Positions 1 to 13,178 of a stretch of DNA of 64,000 nucleotides are shown in pieces. The notes below the pieces were generated by a model that saw only the letters and a list, made by a program, of their open reading frames with translations, did not search any database and was not told the origin of the DNA. The number at the start of each line of letters is the position of its first letter. The stretch's first letter is position 1. The position numbers were made by a program, and so were the translations under genes. Location of the stretch: positions 1,992,001-2,056,000 of the forward strand of contig JACVTC010000008.1 of assembly GCA_016946835.1 (NCBI GenBank), in the 5' to 3' direction. Origin of the DNA: Neocallimastix lanati (nom. inval.) (lineage: Eukaryota; Neocallimastigomycota; Neocallimastigomycetes; Neocallimastigales; Neocallimastigaceae).

Positions 1-967
1 TAATTATTTTTAACAAAATAATTATATTTTCTTAGTTAGGTTATAATTAATATAACTTTTATTTAACTCATATTTCATTTATACACCTAATTATAATTAA
101 TAATTTATTTAATTATATATTAAAATTTTATTTAGTTTAATATTAAAAATTTATTTAATTAAATAATTTTTATACATTTAAAATAATATTAAATTTATTT
201 AATTATTCACTTAATTATTAAATTTATTAGTTTTAGTTTTCTTTCACTTATTAAATCATAAACTAAAACACTATTCTGTATTCTATCATGTATTCCGTAT
301 TGTATTAATCATGTATTTTATTATTAATGTATTGTTTTATATTTTTTATGTAAAGTTCTATAAAATAGAACTAAATAGATTAAATTTTAAATTTTATGAT
401 CTAAATAATTTTCATTATTTTATTCTTTTATTTTCGATCATTATATTAGATTAAGTAATCGGTTAATTAAGGTTTTTCCAATTACTTCTTAAAAGTAATC
501 GGTTTTACTTAATTAACGCGATGATCGATATGGATAGAATATCGATCAAAAAACTTATCTAGGTTTTTCTTCTAGTCTTTTCCTAGATAAGAGATTTGTT
601 AAGATTAGAACCCCTTTTGACTTTAACCTTATTTTGACAAAAAAGTATAAATAAGGCTCTTGAGTTCTCTTTGAGAAATCAAGAGTTATTATTATAACAA
701 TTATAATATAATAATAATAATAATAGTTTTAACATTTAAAATTTCTAATAAATAATAAAACAAATTATTTTAATAAAACAGATTTTATAATTAAAACTTT
801 TCTTTATCAATTTTAGTGTTTCGTCTATTATAATTCGTTATAATAAACTCGATAATTAGAAAGAACCATAGATAAGTATGATTCTTTTCTAACCCTTTAA
901 TATTAGCAGTTAGAGCTAATATTAATGATTAATAATTTAATTATAATTTTTTAATTAAATTATTACA
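1..967 (+). repeat. LTR of a TGTAAG...TTACA retroelement family (copy I, runs in from the left edge)
   Basis: The stretch ends with TTACA at 967. It matches a related LTR at 975-1918 and is nearly identical to 17,396-18,214 over about 800 bases, including the GATCGATATGGATAGAATAT block near 525. The left terminus lies outside the window. No internal coding sequence of its own element is seen beside it. An LTR is the best reading because the dispersed copies share TGTAAG/TTACA ends and another copy has a target duplication. Confidence 0.75.
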
Positions 968-969
968 CT

Positions 970-1923
970 GAATGTGTAAGAATCTATTATTATTTTTAAA
1001 TAATTATATTTTCATAGTTAAAGTTATAATTATAACTTTATTTAATTATATAATATTTATTCATTTAAATATTATTAATAATTTATTTAACTCCATATTA
1101 AATATTCATTGATTTAATACAACAAAATTTATTTAATTAATTATTATTCATACATTTATAAATAATTATAGTTTATTTAATTATACATTTAATTATTAAA
1201 TTTATTAATTTTAGTTTATTTATTTAATTAAATTGTAAACAAATATATTATGTATTCTAATATGTATTTTAATAATGTATTCTGTATTTTGTTTATTAAT
1301 ATCATTATGTTATTTTCCTTATTTGTAAATTTATAATTTTATGATCGAAATATCTTTTATTATTTTATTCTTTTATTTTCGATCAATTACATTGGATTAA
1401 CGAATCTGTTAATTAGGGTTTTTCCCAATTACTTCTTAAAAGTAATTGGTTTTACCTAATTGATACGATGATCGATATGGATAGAATATCGATCAAAAAT
1501 CTTATCTAGGTTTTTCTCTCTAATCTTTTCCTAGATAAGAGATTTGTTAAGATTAGAAAACATTTTTTAATTTAACCTTATTTTTCAAAAAAGTAAAAAT
1601 AAGGCTCTTGAATTCTCTTTGAGAAATCAAGAGTTATTATTATAACAATTATAATATAGTAATAACATTAATAAATATTTTATATTTCCATTTTAATAAA
1701 GCAAGTTTTAATAAAACAAATTTAAAAATAAAACAAAATAAAATAATCCTTTCTCTTGACAATTCTGTGTTATTATAATTAGTTATAATAAACTCTTTCT
1801 TATAAAAGATAAGTATATTTATCTTTTTTGCTTTCTCAATTTAATAATAATTATTATTTAATTATTAAGTTGTAGTTAATAATTTAATTATAATTAATTT
1901 TATAATTAAATTATTACAGAATG
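970..1923 (+). repeat. Solo LTR (TGTAAG...TTACA, copy II) with GAATG target duplication
   Basis: The LTR proper is 975-1918 (944 bp), starting TGTAAGAATC and ending ATTATTACA. The direct repeat GAATG flanks it at 970-974 and 1919-1923. It is a diverged relative of the LTR at 1-967; the shared blocks include the ATCGATATGGATAGAATATC motif. With no internal region between its ends it is a solo LTR. It inserted a few bases beyond the end of copy I. Confidence 0.85.
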
Positions 1924-1972
1924 TTAAAGAAGAAGCAAATATTGTTAATTTGGTCTCAAATCTAACAAATAA

Positions 1973-2641
1973 TGTTGAAATTACAACTGAATTAAATTAT
2001 TAAAAACAAAATAATTAATAAAAATTTATAATTCATTAATTATTCTTTAAATTTTATTTATTTTATAATATTATAAGTTATTTGATCATCTTAGGACCAG
2101 CTTAGGCCTACTGATTCTAATGATATCATATTTAACTTAAATATTATTAATAAATAAAATATTTATTCAACATGAATCATTTGGTCATGTCATCCTTGAT
2201 TCATAAATTAATGTTTATGTATTAATTTATGTTATATTGATTTAATTAATTATTAATTATTAATTACTATATTAAATATTTAAATTTAATATTATATTAT
2301 ATATATTAGCTAATATATTAGATTAAAAAATATAATTTATTTATATTAAACATATTCTTATACTAAATATTATTATTATCAATTTATATTATTATTATCA
2401 ATATTCTCAAACCTACAAAGTATAAAAAGAAAATTCAAATTTATCTTTTTGTTCTTTGTAAGGTTATAGTTAACCTATTATAATATAACTATATATTTTT
2501 ATTAATAAATAAAAATTTTTTATCATATCAACCCAATTATTAGTTTTAATTAAGTGTTAAATTAACAAATTTAACTTTATAACTCTTTTATTTTAGTAAT
2601 TTATATATATCTATATAGTTATATTATATAGATATATCAAC
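1973..2641 (+). repeat. LTR of the TGTTGAAATTA family (possible 5' LTR of the gypsy element)
   Basis: Starts TGTTGAAATTACAACTGAAT and ends ATATATCAAC. Shared blocks with 7664-8689 include the TGTTGAAATTA start, the CTTAGGCCTA motif and the TTTGTTCTTTGTAAGGTTAT region. The copies differ in length and have many differences, so they are old or are not true partners. Confidence 0.6.
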
Positions 2642-3089
2642 CTGATTCAGTCGTTAAATTCGTTCTGTCTACTTTTTAACAATAACCTTACCCAAGAAAA
2701 GAGAATCACCTTGATATGTCCCTTTATAATCACCTATCTACCCATTATCTGAAGAAGAAAATAAAGTTTTAAAAGAATATATAGAAGAAAATTTAAAGAA
2801 GGGATTTATTAGACCTTCTGAATCTCCAGCTGGTGATCCTGTCTTATTTCAAAAAAAGAAAGATGGTTCTTTAAGATTGTGTGTGGATTACAAAAAGTTA
2901 AACGCTGTTACCATTAGAAATTCATATCCTCTTCCACTTATTAATGATATTATTGAAAAGGTTAAAGGTGCAAAATATTTCGCAAAATTAGATCTAAGAT
3001 CTGCCTATAACCTAATTCGTATAAAAGAGGGGGATGAATATAAAACAGCTTTTCGAACTAAATATGGTCATTACGAATATCTCGTAATG

Positions 3090-3873
3090 CCTTTTGTAAA
3101 GATATTATTAATATCTTTATAAATTTTAATTAAATTTAATCATAAATTTAAGTAAAATTGAAATAAATCTATTAAAAATCACGTGTATAAAATTATTGCA
3201 AATAATTTTAAACAAAACTTCGACTTCTTCCCAATCATATTAATAAATTAAAAATTTCTCTTGTGAAACTAGTAATTGAAAATCATTTCTTTTTATGTAA
3301 TTTAATTTAAATAATAAGAGTTAAGGTTTTTTACAAGATAAATTAACAACATGAAACTATGCAATTAGTCATGTTGAAACTTGCGGCATTTTATGCTAAA
3401 ATCATATTAAATAATTATGACAACTTTTATATTAATTTTAAATAGAAAATATAATAAGAATTTATTAATAATATTTAAATAATAAATAAATAATAAATGA
3501 GCTCGATTGAAATTGTTTATATTTATTTTAGTTATTAATTATAATTCTCTTTATTTAGTAATAGTTAATTATTTATTATTAGTTTAGGTTAGTATTGTTT
3601 TTAAATAAATAGTTAGATAATATAATTCAATAGGAATTATATATTCTAAATGTAATAAGATAAAAATATAAATAGTTAACCAAATTTCATGTATTTTAAT
3701 CGATGTAATTGTTATTAACGATTTATTGTTAATAACACTAATAATTAATAAAGATTATTTTAAAATCTAAATATAATAAAACTTATTTGTTTATAAAACA
3801 TTTTTGTGTTATTTAGTGTTATTATAATTTTTGACTTATAATCTATTTTTTAAAATCAAAACTTTATACCTTT
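3090..3873 (+). repeat. Solo LTR (TGTAAAG family, copy C1) inside the gypsy RT
   Basis: The LTR is 3095-3868 (774 bp), TGTAAAGATATTA to AACTTTATA. The target duplication CCTTT lies at 3090-3094 and 3869-3873. Gypsy reverse-transcriptase coding sequence lies on both sides. It shares the blocks AAATGAGYTSG, ATCGATGTAATTGTTATT and AATTAATAAAGATTATTTTA with the copy at 6201-6980. Confidence 0.85.
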
Positions 3874-6195
3874 TGAGTTGAAAAATGCCCCAGCCACTTT
3901 TCAATCATTTATTAATTCTGTACTCAGACCTTATTTGGAAAAAAGTGTTATTTTATATTTGGATGATATTTTAATTTATTCTGAGGATTTGGAAGAACAT
4001 CACAAACAAGTAAGAAGTGTATTACAAACTTTAATTAATAATAATTTATACGCAAAATTAGAAAAATGTGAATTCGATAAAGAAAAAGTTGAATTCCTAG
4101 GTTACATTTTATCTGGTGATGGTGTATCTACTGACCCAAAGAAAATTAAATCTATAGAAGAGTGGCCAACTCCGAAAAATATTAAAGAAGTACAACGATT
4201 TTTAGGCTTATGTAATTACTATAGGAGATTTGTAAAAAATTTTGCAAAAATAGCTAAGCCTCTCCATAATTTAACAAGAAAAAATACAAAATTTATTTGG
4301 GATACAAATTGTGGAAATTCATTTAAATTATTAAAAAGTAAATTAACTACTTCTCCAGTACTGCATCACCCAGATGTAACTAAACCATTCATAGTAGAAT
4401 GTGATGCAAGTAACTATGCTATAGGTGCTGTTTTATCTCAGAAAGATGAAAATAATAAATTACATCCTGTTGCTTACTTTTCAAGAAGTTTACAAGGCTC
4501 CGAAATAAATTATACCATTACAGAAAAAGAGTTATTAGCTATTAGAGATTCTTTCTTAACTTGGCGACATCTTTTACTTGGTGCAAAACATAATTACTGT
4601 CTATACTGACCATAGAAATTTAATCTATACTTTAGGAGGAAAAGTTGGTAATCAAAGACAGCATAGATGGCACTTATTCTTTCAGGAATATGATTTCCAA
4701 CTTATATATAGACAAGGAACTAAAAATGGGAAACCAGATAGTCTTTCAAGAAGACCTGACTATATGAAGAATAACGAAGATATTAAACCAGAAAATATAT
4801 TAGATATTAAAAATGTAAAAGAAGTTCCCTGTTTTATAGGAATTATGAGTAATTTACTAGAAAAAATTATTGATGCTATTAAAGAAGATGCTACTGCTGA
4901 AGATATTAAATTATACTTTAGTGAAAACAATGTTAAAAATAATTATGCTTATAAACCATTTAGGAAAATGGAAAGATTTAAAATAAAAGATAATATTATA
5001 TTATATAACAATTTAATTTATATTCCTGAATCACTTAGATTAGAAATTTTAGAAAAATATCATGAAAAACCCACTTCTGGACATTTTGGTATAAGAAGAA
5101 CTTTAGAACTAATTACAAGAAACTTTTGGTGGCCAAAAATACATGAAGATGTTACAAGTTATGTTAATTCTTGTGAATGTTGTGCAAGAAACAAGGTTAA
5201 TAGACATAAGAAATATGGTCTTTTACAACCTTTAGATACTCCCGATAGACCTTGGAAGTCTATAGAAATTGATTTCCTATGTGGTCTTCCTTATTCTAAA
5301 GGATACACCGTTATTATGGTAGTTGTTGATCGTTTCTCTAAGATGATTCATTTAATTCCATTTAAACAAATACCTGATGCCAAACAAACTGCCAAAGCTT
5401 TCATTACAAATATATTTAAACTACACGGATTGCCTTGTGATATGTATACAGATAGAGGATCTCAATTTACAAGTGCTCTTTGGAAAGAAGTAATGGAATA
5501 TTTAAACATTAAATCAAAAATCGCTACAACTGACCATCATGAAACAGTTGGTCAAGTTGAAAGATGTAATTCTTTTATTGAAAAATATTTAAGAGCTTAC
5601 TCAAGATCATATTATCATGATGATTGGATTGAATGGATTCACCTTGCTGAATTTGTTTATAATAACTCCATTAATGAATCTACAAAAGAAACACCCTTCT
5701 TTATTAATTATGGGTTTCATCCATCTATAGATGAATTTTTCTTATTACCTGATATTGATACTAATAATAAAATTATTAAGGACTTAAGTATGAACTTTAA
5801 TCATATTAAAGCTGTTTTATTAAGGTCAAAAGAACTATATAAAATACACGCAGATAAAAAGAGAATGCCACCTCCAATATTTAAAGAAAATGATTTAGTT
5901 TGGATACAAGCTCCTCCATCACTAAATATCGAAGATAGTTCAAAGTTAGCTCCTTGTAAATATGGACCATATAAAGTAATAGATGTTCTGAATAATCATA
6001 ATTATAAAATAGATATTAAAAGGTCACCTTTTCCAAAACATCATCCTATATTCCATGTTTCGGAGTTAGAACCTTTTATTCCAACACCTCAAAAGTTTTT
6101 AAAAAGAAGAACTCATGATGAATCTGTTAATGATATAATCGAAATCTCAGGATTTAGAACTAATTATAAAAAGAATCAATATGAATACAGAATCA

Positions 6196-6985
6196 GGTAT
6201 TGTAAAGATTTAATAAAATCTTTAATAATTAATTATTACATAATTAATTAATGTAATAAAATTACATAAATTTATGATTTACGTATATGAAAATTAATTA
6301 TAAATTTATGTAAACTTTTCATAAAGGAAAAATTATTATTTAAATAATTTTGGATAATAACTTAAATCTAAATAATTTATTTAAGTTAGTTAATTTAGTT
6401 TAGTTTATTTAAAATAGTTATTCTATTTAATTTAGTTAATTTAGTTAATTTAGTTTAGTTAGTTTAAAATACTTTAAAATTAATTTCGGAATAGTTTTAA
6501 ATAGTTAAAATTAGTTTAAATAGTTTATAAAAATAGTTTTAAATTGTAAATATATAAACATTAGTATTAATAATATTTATATAATGAATATATAATAAAT
6601 GAGTTGTTATTGAATTTAATTATTATTGTAAATAAGTTGAAAGTTTATTGAATTAATTATTGTTTAGTTTAGTTAATTATTATTTAATAAAATTATTAAT
6701 AAATATTTTGTTTATAAATAAACAGTAATATATGTAAATTAGATAGAAATAATATATTATAATGTAATAATGAAAAAATATAAATACATGTAAATTTCTA
6801 TAATTAAATCGATGTATTAGTTATTGACTATATGATAGTTAATAACAAAAAAGAGATTTAATTTTTTTTAATTAATAAAGATTATTTTATTTAAAAAAAA
6901 ACGAATTTTTATTACGTGTTTTTTTTATTTTGGTGTTAAAATTTGTTATTTGTAATCTGTTTCTGATAGAACTCTTTACAGGTAT
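6196..6985 (+). repeat. Solo LTR (TGTAAAG family, copy C2) inside the gypsy chromodomain end
   Basis: The LTR is 6201-6980 (780 bp), TGTAAAGATTTAATA to AACTCTTTACA. The duplication GGTAT is perfect at 6196-6200 and 6981-6985. This is the second insertion of the same LTR family in one gypsy element. The two copies are clearly related but diverged, so they are separate events. Confidence 0.9.
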
Positions 6986-7093
6986 AAATATAGAACTGCT
7001 TACAATTGGGTTCCTTCAGACGAAGTTGAAAATAACCCCCGAAATCAAAATATTTATTTACAATATTTACAAAATGATTTCAATAGCTTATAA

Positions 7094-7121
7094 CTAAAAT
7101 GATAATAATAATAATAATATT

Positions 7122-7160
<39 letters not shown>

Positions 7161-7663
7161 GAAATTTTGTTTTTTATTATTTGCTTTTAAATTTTATTTT
7201 ATTATTATCAATTTTTCAGTCAAATTTCAATTTCAAAATTTCGAAATTTTCAAAATTTTCAAAATTCAAAAACATAGCTATGTTACACTTACATCTATCT
7301 ATCAATTTATAATCCAATTTTATTCATAAATTCATTAATTATTATAATTTTCAATTTTTTTAAAGTTAATGCATAAAATTAAAAATTGAAATTAAAATTT
7401 CAAAATTTCAATTTCAAAAATTTTTAATCAAAAACATTTAAAAATGGTACCATCATATTCTTAAACATCAATTTTTATAGCAAAATTTTAATTTTATTAA
7501 ATTTTAGAAATTTCAAAATTTCAATGAAATGGTCACTTATAAAGGGTTTCCTTTTAAAATTTAAAAGGACTCAAGTGGCCTTCCTCCTTTATAAATTAAA
7601 AAATTTAGTCCTCCTTATCGTTACACAAAAATCGTCTTGAATCCGATTTTTATAGGAGGGCAT
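7094..7663 (+). other. 3' untranslated segment of the gypsy remnant
   Basis: Non-coding A/T-rich DNA with a long poly-A near 7129-7157 and many repeats of short TTTCAAAATTTC-like words. It ends in the purine-rich tract ATAGGAGGGCAT directly before the LTR, as expected of a polypurine tract. No gene is seen. Confidence 0.6.
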
Positions 7664-8689
7664 TGTTGAAATTATAACTGAATTGAAATCTCAATTTCAG
7701 TTATTCACATTTCAATATACATTTAATTAATAATTAATATAAATTCTTATTTAATATTTAAAGAATTATCTTAGGCCTAATAATTCTGAAAATATTAATA
7801 AATAAGATTTATATTAATAATTTCAATTATTTACATATGATATAAAACAAATATGTGTAGTAACATATTTGTATATTTAATAATAATTATTAAATATTAA
7901 ATTTATATCTTTTTGATAATAATTATTTTATTTTATTTTATTTCAATATGTATTATAATTATAATAATTATAATACTTTATTTCATATAAAATTTATATA
8001 GTTCTATATATTAGAATATATAATTAATATATTACCTATTTCTTATAAATAGATTAAATTATTTATATTTGAAATAGAGAACTCTCTTGTAAAATTTTAG
8101 GAATTAGAATTATTATTTTAATTGTACGAATATTATAATATTATTAATAAAATTTACTAAACTACCATAATTTTAAAAACCCACTGCTTATAAATTATTG
8201 CACATAAAAGTCCCGCATATCACATATGACGTCACATGTATTTATTTATATTATGTTTATATATATGTTTATATCATATATATTAATTACTATTTTTAAT
8301 TATTCAAATTAATTATACAAATTAAATTTATTTAATTATATTAAATATTTTAAACATATCGATATTGTTATTATTTTAATATTTTATTAATATTCATTTT
8401 ACTATATTATTATTATCTTATAATTAAATACTATTATTATGTAACTTACAAAGTATAAAAGAAAGATGTAAAAATCTATCTTTTATGTTCTTTGTAAGGT
8501 TATTGTATTTACAATAATTATATACTAATAATTCAATAAATAAATATTTTCATAAATCCTTCAAAGAAATTATTATTTAAAATATTCTTAGATATTAAGT
8601 GTTTAAATGACTTAACTATTTATCTTATATTATTTTAATTATATTATTATTAATTAATTATTGTTGGATTATTAATATATAATTCAACA
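7664..8689 (+). repeat. 3' LTR of the gypsy element (TGTTGA...TCAACA)
   Basis: About 1.03 kb with inverted ends TGTTGAAATTATAACTG and ATTCAACA. A purine tract lies immediately upstream. It resembles 1973-2641 and, more distantly, the solo LTR at 9691-10340, all three sharing TAACTGAAT starts and a CTTTGTAGG/CTTTGTAAGG motif. Confidence 0.7.
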
Positions 8690-9447
8690 TATTAACCTAG
8701 TAACGTTATTAATCATAAAACTATTTTATATCTTAATTTTAACAAATAACTTATCCACAAATTAAACTATTTGCCTTCCTTATTGTATGGAACTTTCCTA
8801 TATTCTACTATAAATTAAAATTGAATTATTTCTTAATAAATAATATATTACTTATATTAAATAATTTTTATTTATATATTTCTTATTTAAAATTATTATA
8901 TTATTATTGAAATGTTAACAAATTATCAATATATTTTTTTTTATTAATATTTTTATTTTATCAATTTATTATTGTCAAGTTAATTAAAAATCTAGATAGT
9001 TTTTCTTTAACCAATAGTTATTCATTGTATTAATAATAAAAATTAATTTCTAAATAATATTACTAATACATAATAATACAAAAAAAAAAAAAAAATAAAA
9101 TAAAATAAAATTATATATTATTAATATATGTTTATTATAATCCATAATGTTATATTTTTAAGAATTAATTATAACAATTATATTGAATAATTTAAAATTA
9201 ATAATATTTTACACATAAATGAAGGATTTAGTAAGTTATAATTACTAAACCACATTAGTAAATTCTGCAAAATTGATAAAATTATGTTTAAAATATATTA
9301 ATAATACATTAATAATTAATTAGGATAAATTTTTATATATAATAGAAATACTTAAATTAAAATAAATTTATTAGATATAATTTAAAAATTTGAATTATTA
9401 TTAAAAGAAATTAAAAATAAGAAATGGCTTTCCCATTTCTAATTAAT
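8690..9447. other. AT-rich spacer without recognisable gene
   Basis: No coding sequence or structured RNA is recognised. There is a short A15 tract near 9081 and a small palindrome GAAATGG...CCATTTC near 9421. It may be decayed retroelement DNA but nothing proves this. Confidence 0.5.
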
Positions 9448-10672
9448 TGTAAAAGTATAAAAAGAGATAGTTTAGAAAAAAAAAATAATAATAATAATAA
9501 TCATGTAATAAATTATAATAAATAAATTTTAATAAATATTTTTTAATAAAACAAAAATTTTCTTTTATTTTTATTATTGTTTTAATTTTATTTATAATTT
9601 TTGAATAATTTTTATAAAAACCCCGAACCAAACCATGAAGATTTCGTTACAAATAGATAATAAATGTACTTAATTTTAATTATTTAGTATTGTTAAGATA
9701 ATAACTGAATTTCAATTCAATTTCAATTTCAATAATTCAGTTATTGGAATTTCAATAAAAATAATAATATAATAATTATTATTAAATTAACTTTATTAAA
9801 ATATTTAGGAATTAGTCTAGGCCAACTAATTACTAAATATTATTAACATATTGAAATTAATATATATTAAATAATGTAAACACGTGATTGTCATATTAAA
9901 TTAATTTCTACATATTATATTTTAATTATAAAATATAATATTTAGCTAATATTATATTCTTATATTTTATTTATATTAAATATTTATATTATTATCTTAG
10001 TTTATATTATCAATATCAAACTTATATTAATACTATTACATATTCATATTAATAATTAATATTTTAATAATTAATTATTTTATATAAATACATGTTTAAA
10101 TCTTTTGATTAATCCTTTGTAGGATTATTGTAATTTAAATTATAGTAATAATTATATAAAATAATAATGTAATAAAATATTATTAAGATTAAATAAAATT
10201 TATATTTTAAATAAAAACTTAATTATAAAATTTACTAATAACAATATGTAAATAAAAAGTAAAATTAAATTATTAATTAATTACTATAATTTGGCATCTT
10301 GACCTAATCGTTAAGACCAAATTATCTAAAAACTTTAACAAGTATTTAGTTTAATTAATAATTATATTTTTCTAAATTTAGCTATAGTTTATAAATTTAT
10401 TATTTAATAAAATTCATTAGGATAGTTTTATATTAAAATATATGTAATTTAAATAAAATAATATATTATCAATGTATTTAGGAAAAGTACAAATAGAAGA
10501 TACTTTTCACTTTTTTTCTCGATGTAATTGTTATTGAATAAATAACTATGAACAAATAACTATTAATAAATATTAAATATTAATAAAATATATTTTTAAT
10601 AAAAATTTTTTTTAATAAAATAAAATTTATTGTGTCTTATTATTGTAATCTATTTTAGTATTTTCTTTTACA
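9448..10672 (+). repeat. Likely third TGTAAAG-family LTR (C3), split by another solo LTR
   Basis: The right end (about 10,341-10,672) shares the TCGATGTAATTGTTATTGA block and the TTACA end with copies C1 and C2, and stops exactly where copia RNase H sequence resumes at 10,673. The left start at TGTAAAAG (9448) is a guess, since no matching target duplication was found. It is interrupted by the solo LTR at 9691-10340. Confidence 0.5.
9686..10345 (+). repeat. Solo LTR (TGTTAAG...TTTAACA) with AGTAT duplication
   Basis: The LTR is 9691-10340 (650 bp), starting TGTTAAGATAATAACTGAAT and ending AACTTTAACA. The direct repeat AGTAT lies at 9686-9690 and 10,341-10,345. It is distantly related to the gypsy LTRs at 1973 and 7664. 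It sits inside the TGTAAAG-family LTR, making a three-deep nest with the copia remnant outside. Confidence 0.85.
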
Positions 10673-11639
10673 GTTATACTTAGCTGGATATACTATTTGC
10701 TGTTAATAAAGCTTCTAGCCGCACAAGTAATCCGAATTTAGACGATTGGATTAATGTTATAAAATTTTTCAGGTATTTAAAAGGTAATTCTAGATATGGT
10801 TTAAATTTTAAAAATAGTAATACATTGACGCAGATTATGGTGGAGACACAGAAACTAGGAAGTCAACAACAGGGTATATATAATCATAATGAATGGAGCA
10901 TCAACAAGTTGGTATTCAAAACTACAAAATTGTGTATCAACTTCTACTATGGAAAGCGAATATTATCCTAAAGATGAATGTGCAAAACATTGTTTATGAT
11001 ATAAAAATATTTTTAAAGAACTTAATATGAACATAAAATATGCAGAAATAAAAAAAGATAATATGGCTGCTATTCAGAATTGTATCAATCAAACAATAAA
11101 CCCTAAATCAAAACATATTGACATTAAATATCACCATATTAGGGACTTAATTATAAAGGGTGATATAAGACTGAAACATATTAGGACAAATGTGAACTTA
11201 GTCGATGGTTTTACTAAATATCTTAATAATACATTAATGACTAAATTCAGATAATTCATACTTACCAAGTTTTAACCATATTAAACTTCAGGGGGAATGT
11301 TAAAATAATATGAATTATTTATTAAAGTTTAATATTAATTATAGCTATTAATGATATATTTTATGTATAAGTATTAGATTAAATATATGTATAATATATG
11401 TATTGTATTTTGTATATCTAATCTATTATGGCTAGATCATATAAATATATGATTGATTGTTAATGTGATACAGATATGGTTCAATCGCTTATTAGTATAT
11501 GTATTACCATGTAAAAGTATATATAAAAGAATACATCATTAATATTATTAATAATAAAAAGTGTTCTAAAATATAGTAAAATAAAATAAAAGTTTCATTA
11601 AATTTACTTATTTATTTATTTATTTAATAGATCATTCGA

Positions 11640-11646
<7 letters not shown>
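10673..11646 (+). mobile_element. Ty1/copia remnant: RNase H end plus 3' LTR
   Basis: 10,673-11,253 encodes the C-terminal RNase H part of a copia polyprotein: ESEYY..DECAKHC, KNIFKELN and NPKSKHIDIKYHHIRDL, ending DGFTKYLNNTLMTKFR. It matches the same region of the plus-strand copia at 27,300-27,660. The purine tract TTCAGGGGGAA precedes an LTR that starts TGTTAAAATAATATG at 11,299 and runs to about 11,646, where a long poly-A begins. Only this tail of the element is present and it is broken in more than one place. Confidence 0.8.
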
Positions 11647-11697
<51 letters not shown>

Positions 11698-11921
11698 ATC
11701 TTATAAATATTTAATATCTAATTGTTAAATTTATTATATATGTTTTAATTCATTAATTCTTTCTTTTCTTTATTTTTTTTTTTTTTTAAATACATATAAT
11801 ATTTAAAAACTAATGGTATCCTCTTTAGATAATATAATAGTCATTTCATATATAAATTCTTATATTTATTTATTTAGCATACTTATTATTTATTAATTAT
11901 CAATTGATTAAAAAATTTTTC
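11647..11921. other. Poly-A tract and AT-rich 3' flank of the SAM synthetase gene
   Basis: A run of about 38 A residues (11,647-11,684) is followed by a short T tract and plain A/T DNA. This is the spacer between the copia LTR and the end of the minus-strand SAM synthetase gene. No gene is seen. Confidence 0.6.
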
Positions 11922-13063
11922 CTAATAAATTAATTTCTTTGGCTTTTCCCATGGAAATGAATCTCTACCAAAATGACCATAGCAAGCAGTTTTCTCATAA
12001 ATTGGTTTCATTAAATCCAACTTTTTAACAATTACTCCTGGTCTTAAATCGAAATTGGATTTAATAATATTTAACAAATCTGCTTCTGTTTTTCCCTTTG
12101 TACAAGTACCATAAGTATCAATATATATAGATAATGGTTCTGATACACCAATAGCATATGATAATTGAACAAGAACTCGTTTACATAAATCAGCACTAAC
12201 CAATGATTTTGCTATCCAACGAGCAGCATATGCACCGGAACGATCAACTTTTGACCAATCTTTACCAGAAAATGCTCCACCACCATGTGCACCCCAACCA
12301 CCATATCTTTTTATAATAAAAAAAAAATTAAATATAAAAATTTTTATAAAAACAAATATATTTAAGTATTATAAAAGATAACTATATATATTTAAATTAT
12401 TTTAATAATTATTTAATAAGATTTATATTTACAATTACTTACGAATCAACAATAATCTTTCTTCCGGTTAAACCAGCATCACCTTGAGGACCACCAATAA
12501 TGAATTTTCCTGATGGTTGTAAATGATAAATAGTATCATTATCTATGTATTGTTCCGGTATAACAGGCTATATAATATTTAAAATTAATAGAGTGTATTA
12601 CTTGAATAGGCAATAAAAGTAAATTCATATGTAATACTTACTTTTATTACTTTTTCATATAATTGTTTTTTAATTTCTTCTAATTTTATATTTTCAGAAT
12701 GTTGAGCTGAAATAACAATAGTATGTACACGTCTTGGAATAGTAACTCCATTTTCTATTTTATATTCTATAGTGACCTTTTTATTAAAACAGTTGTTATA
12801 TATATTAAATAATGTTTGCAAAAAAATAAAAAAAAATAAATATATATATATATTATTCTCCTATTAATATTAATCTTCTAATTATTATCCATTATACTAA
12901 CTTGAGTTTTAGTATCCGGTCTTAACCAAGGTAATTTACCATTTCTTCTTAATGCACTCATTCTGAAATTTAATTTATGGGCTAAAAGAATTGTTAACGG
13001 CATACATTGTGGAGTTTCATTAGTAGCATAACCAAACATAATGCCCTGTATTATTATTATATA

Positions 13064-13131
<68 letters not shown>

Positions 13132-13146
13132 TGTTGTTATTGTTAA

Positions 13147-13178
<32 letters not shown>

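Larger units (their letters stand above)
1973..8689 (+). mobile_element. Ty3/gypsy (chromovirus-like) LTR retrotransposon remnant, nested
   Basis: Parts seen in plus-strand order: a possible 5' LTR at 1973-2641, reverse transcriptase sequence from about 2750 with [21 protein letters not shown], further RT and RNase H at 3878-4609 (YLDDILIYS near 3955; ATFQSFINSVL), RNase H tail and integrase at 4578-6251 (GHFGIRRTLELITRNFWWPKI zinc region then CECCARNK; DFLCGLPYSKGYTVIMVVVD), a chromodomain-like tail reaching about 7093, a purine tract ATAGGAGGGCAT, and a 3' LTR at 7664-8689. Two solo LTRs sit inside the coding part. Gag and protease were not recognised. It is broken, with several breaks, and looks old because the two outer LTR-like copies are well diverged and share no target duplication. 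Confidence 0.85.

Noticed and set aside
9443-9631. 62-codon minus-strand frame
   Set aside because: Low-complexity Tyr/Phe/Lys-rich sequence from A/T DNA within a probable LTR.
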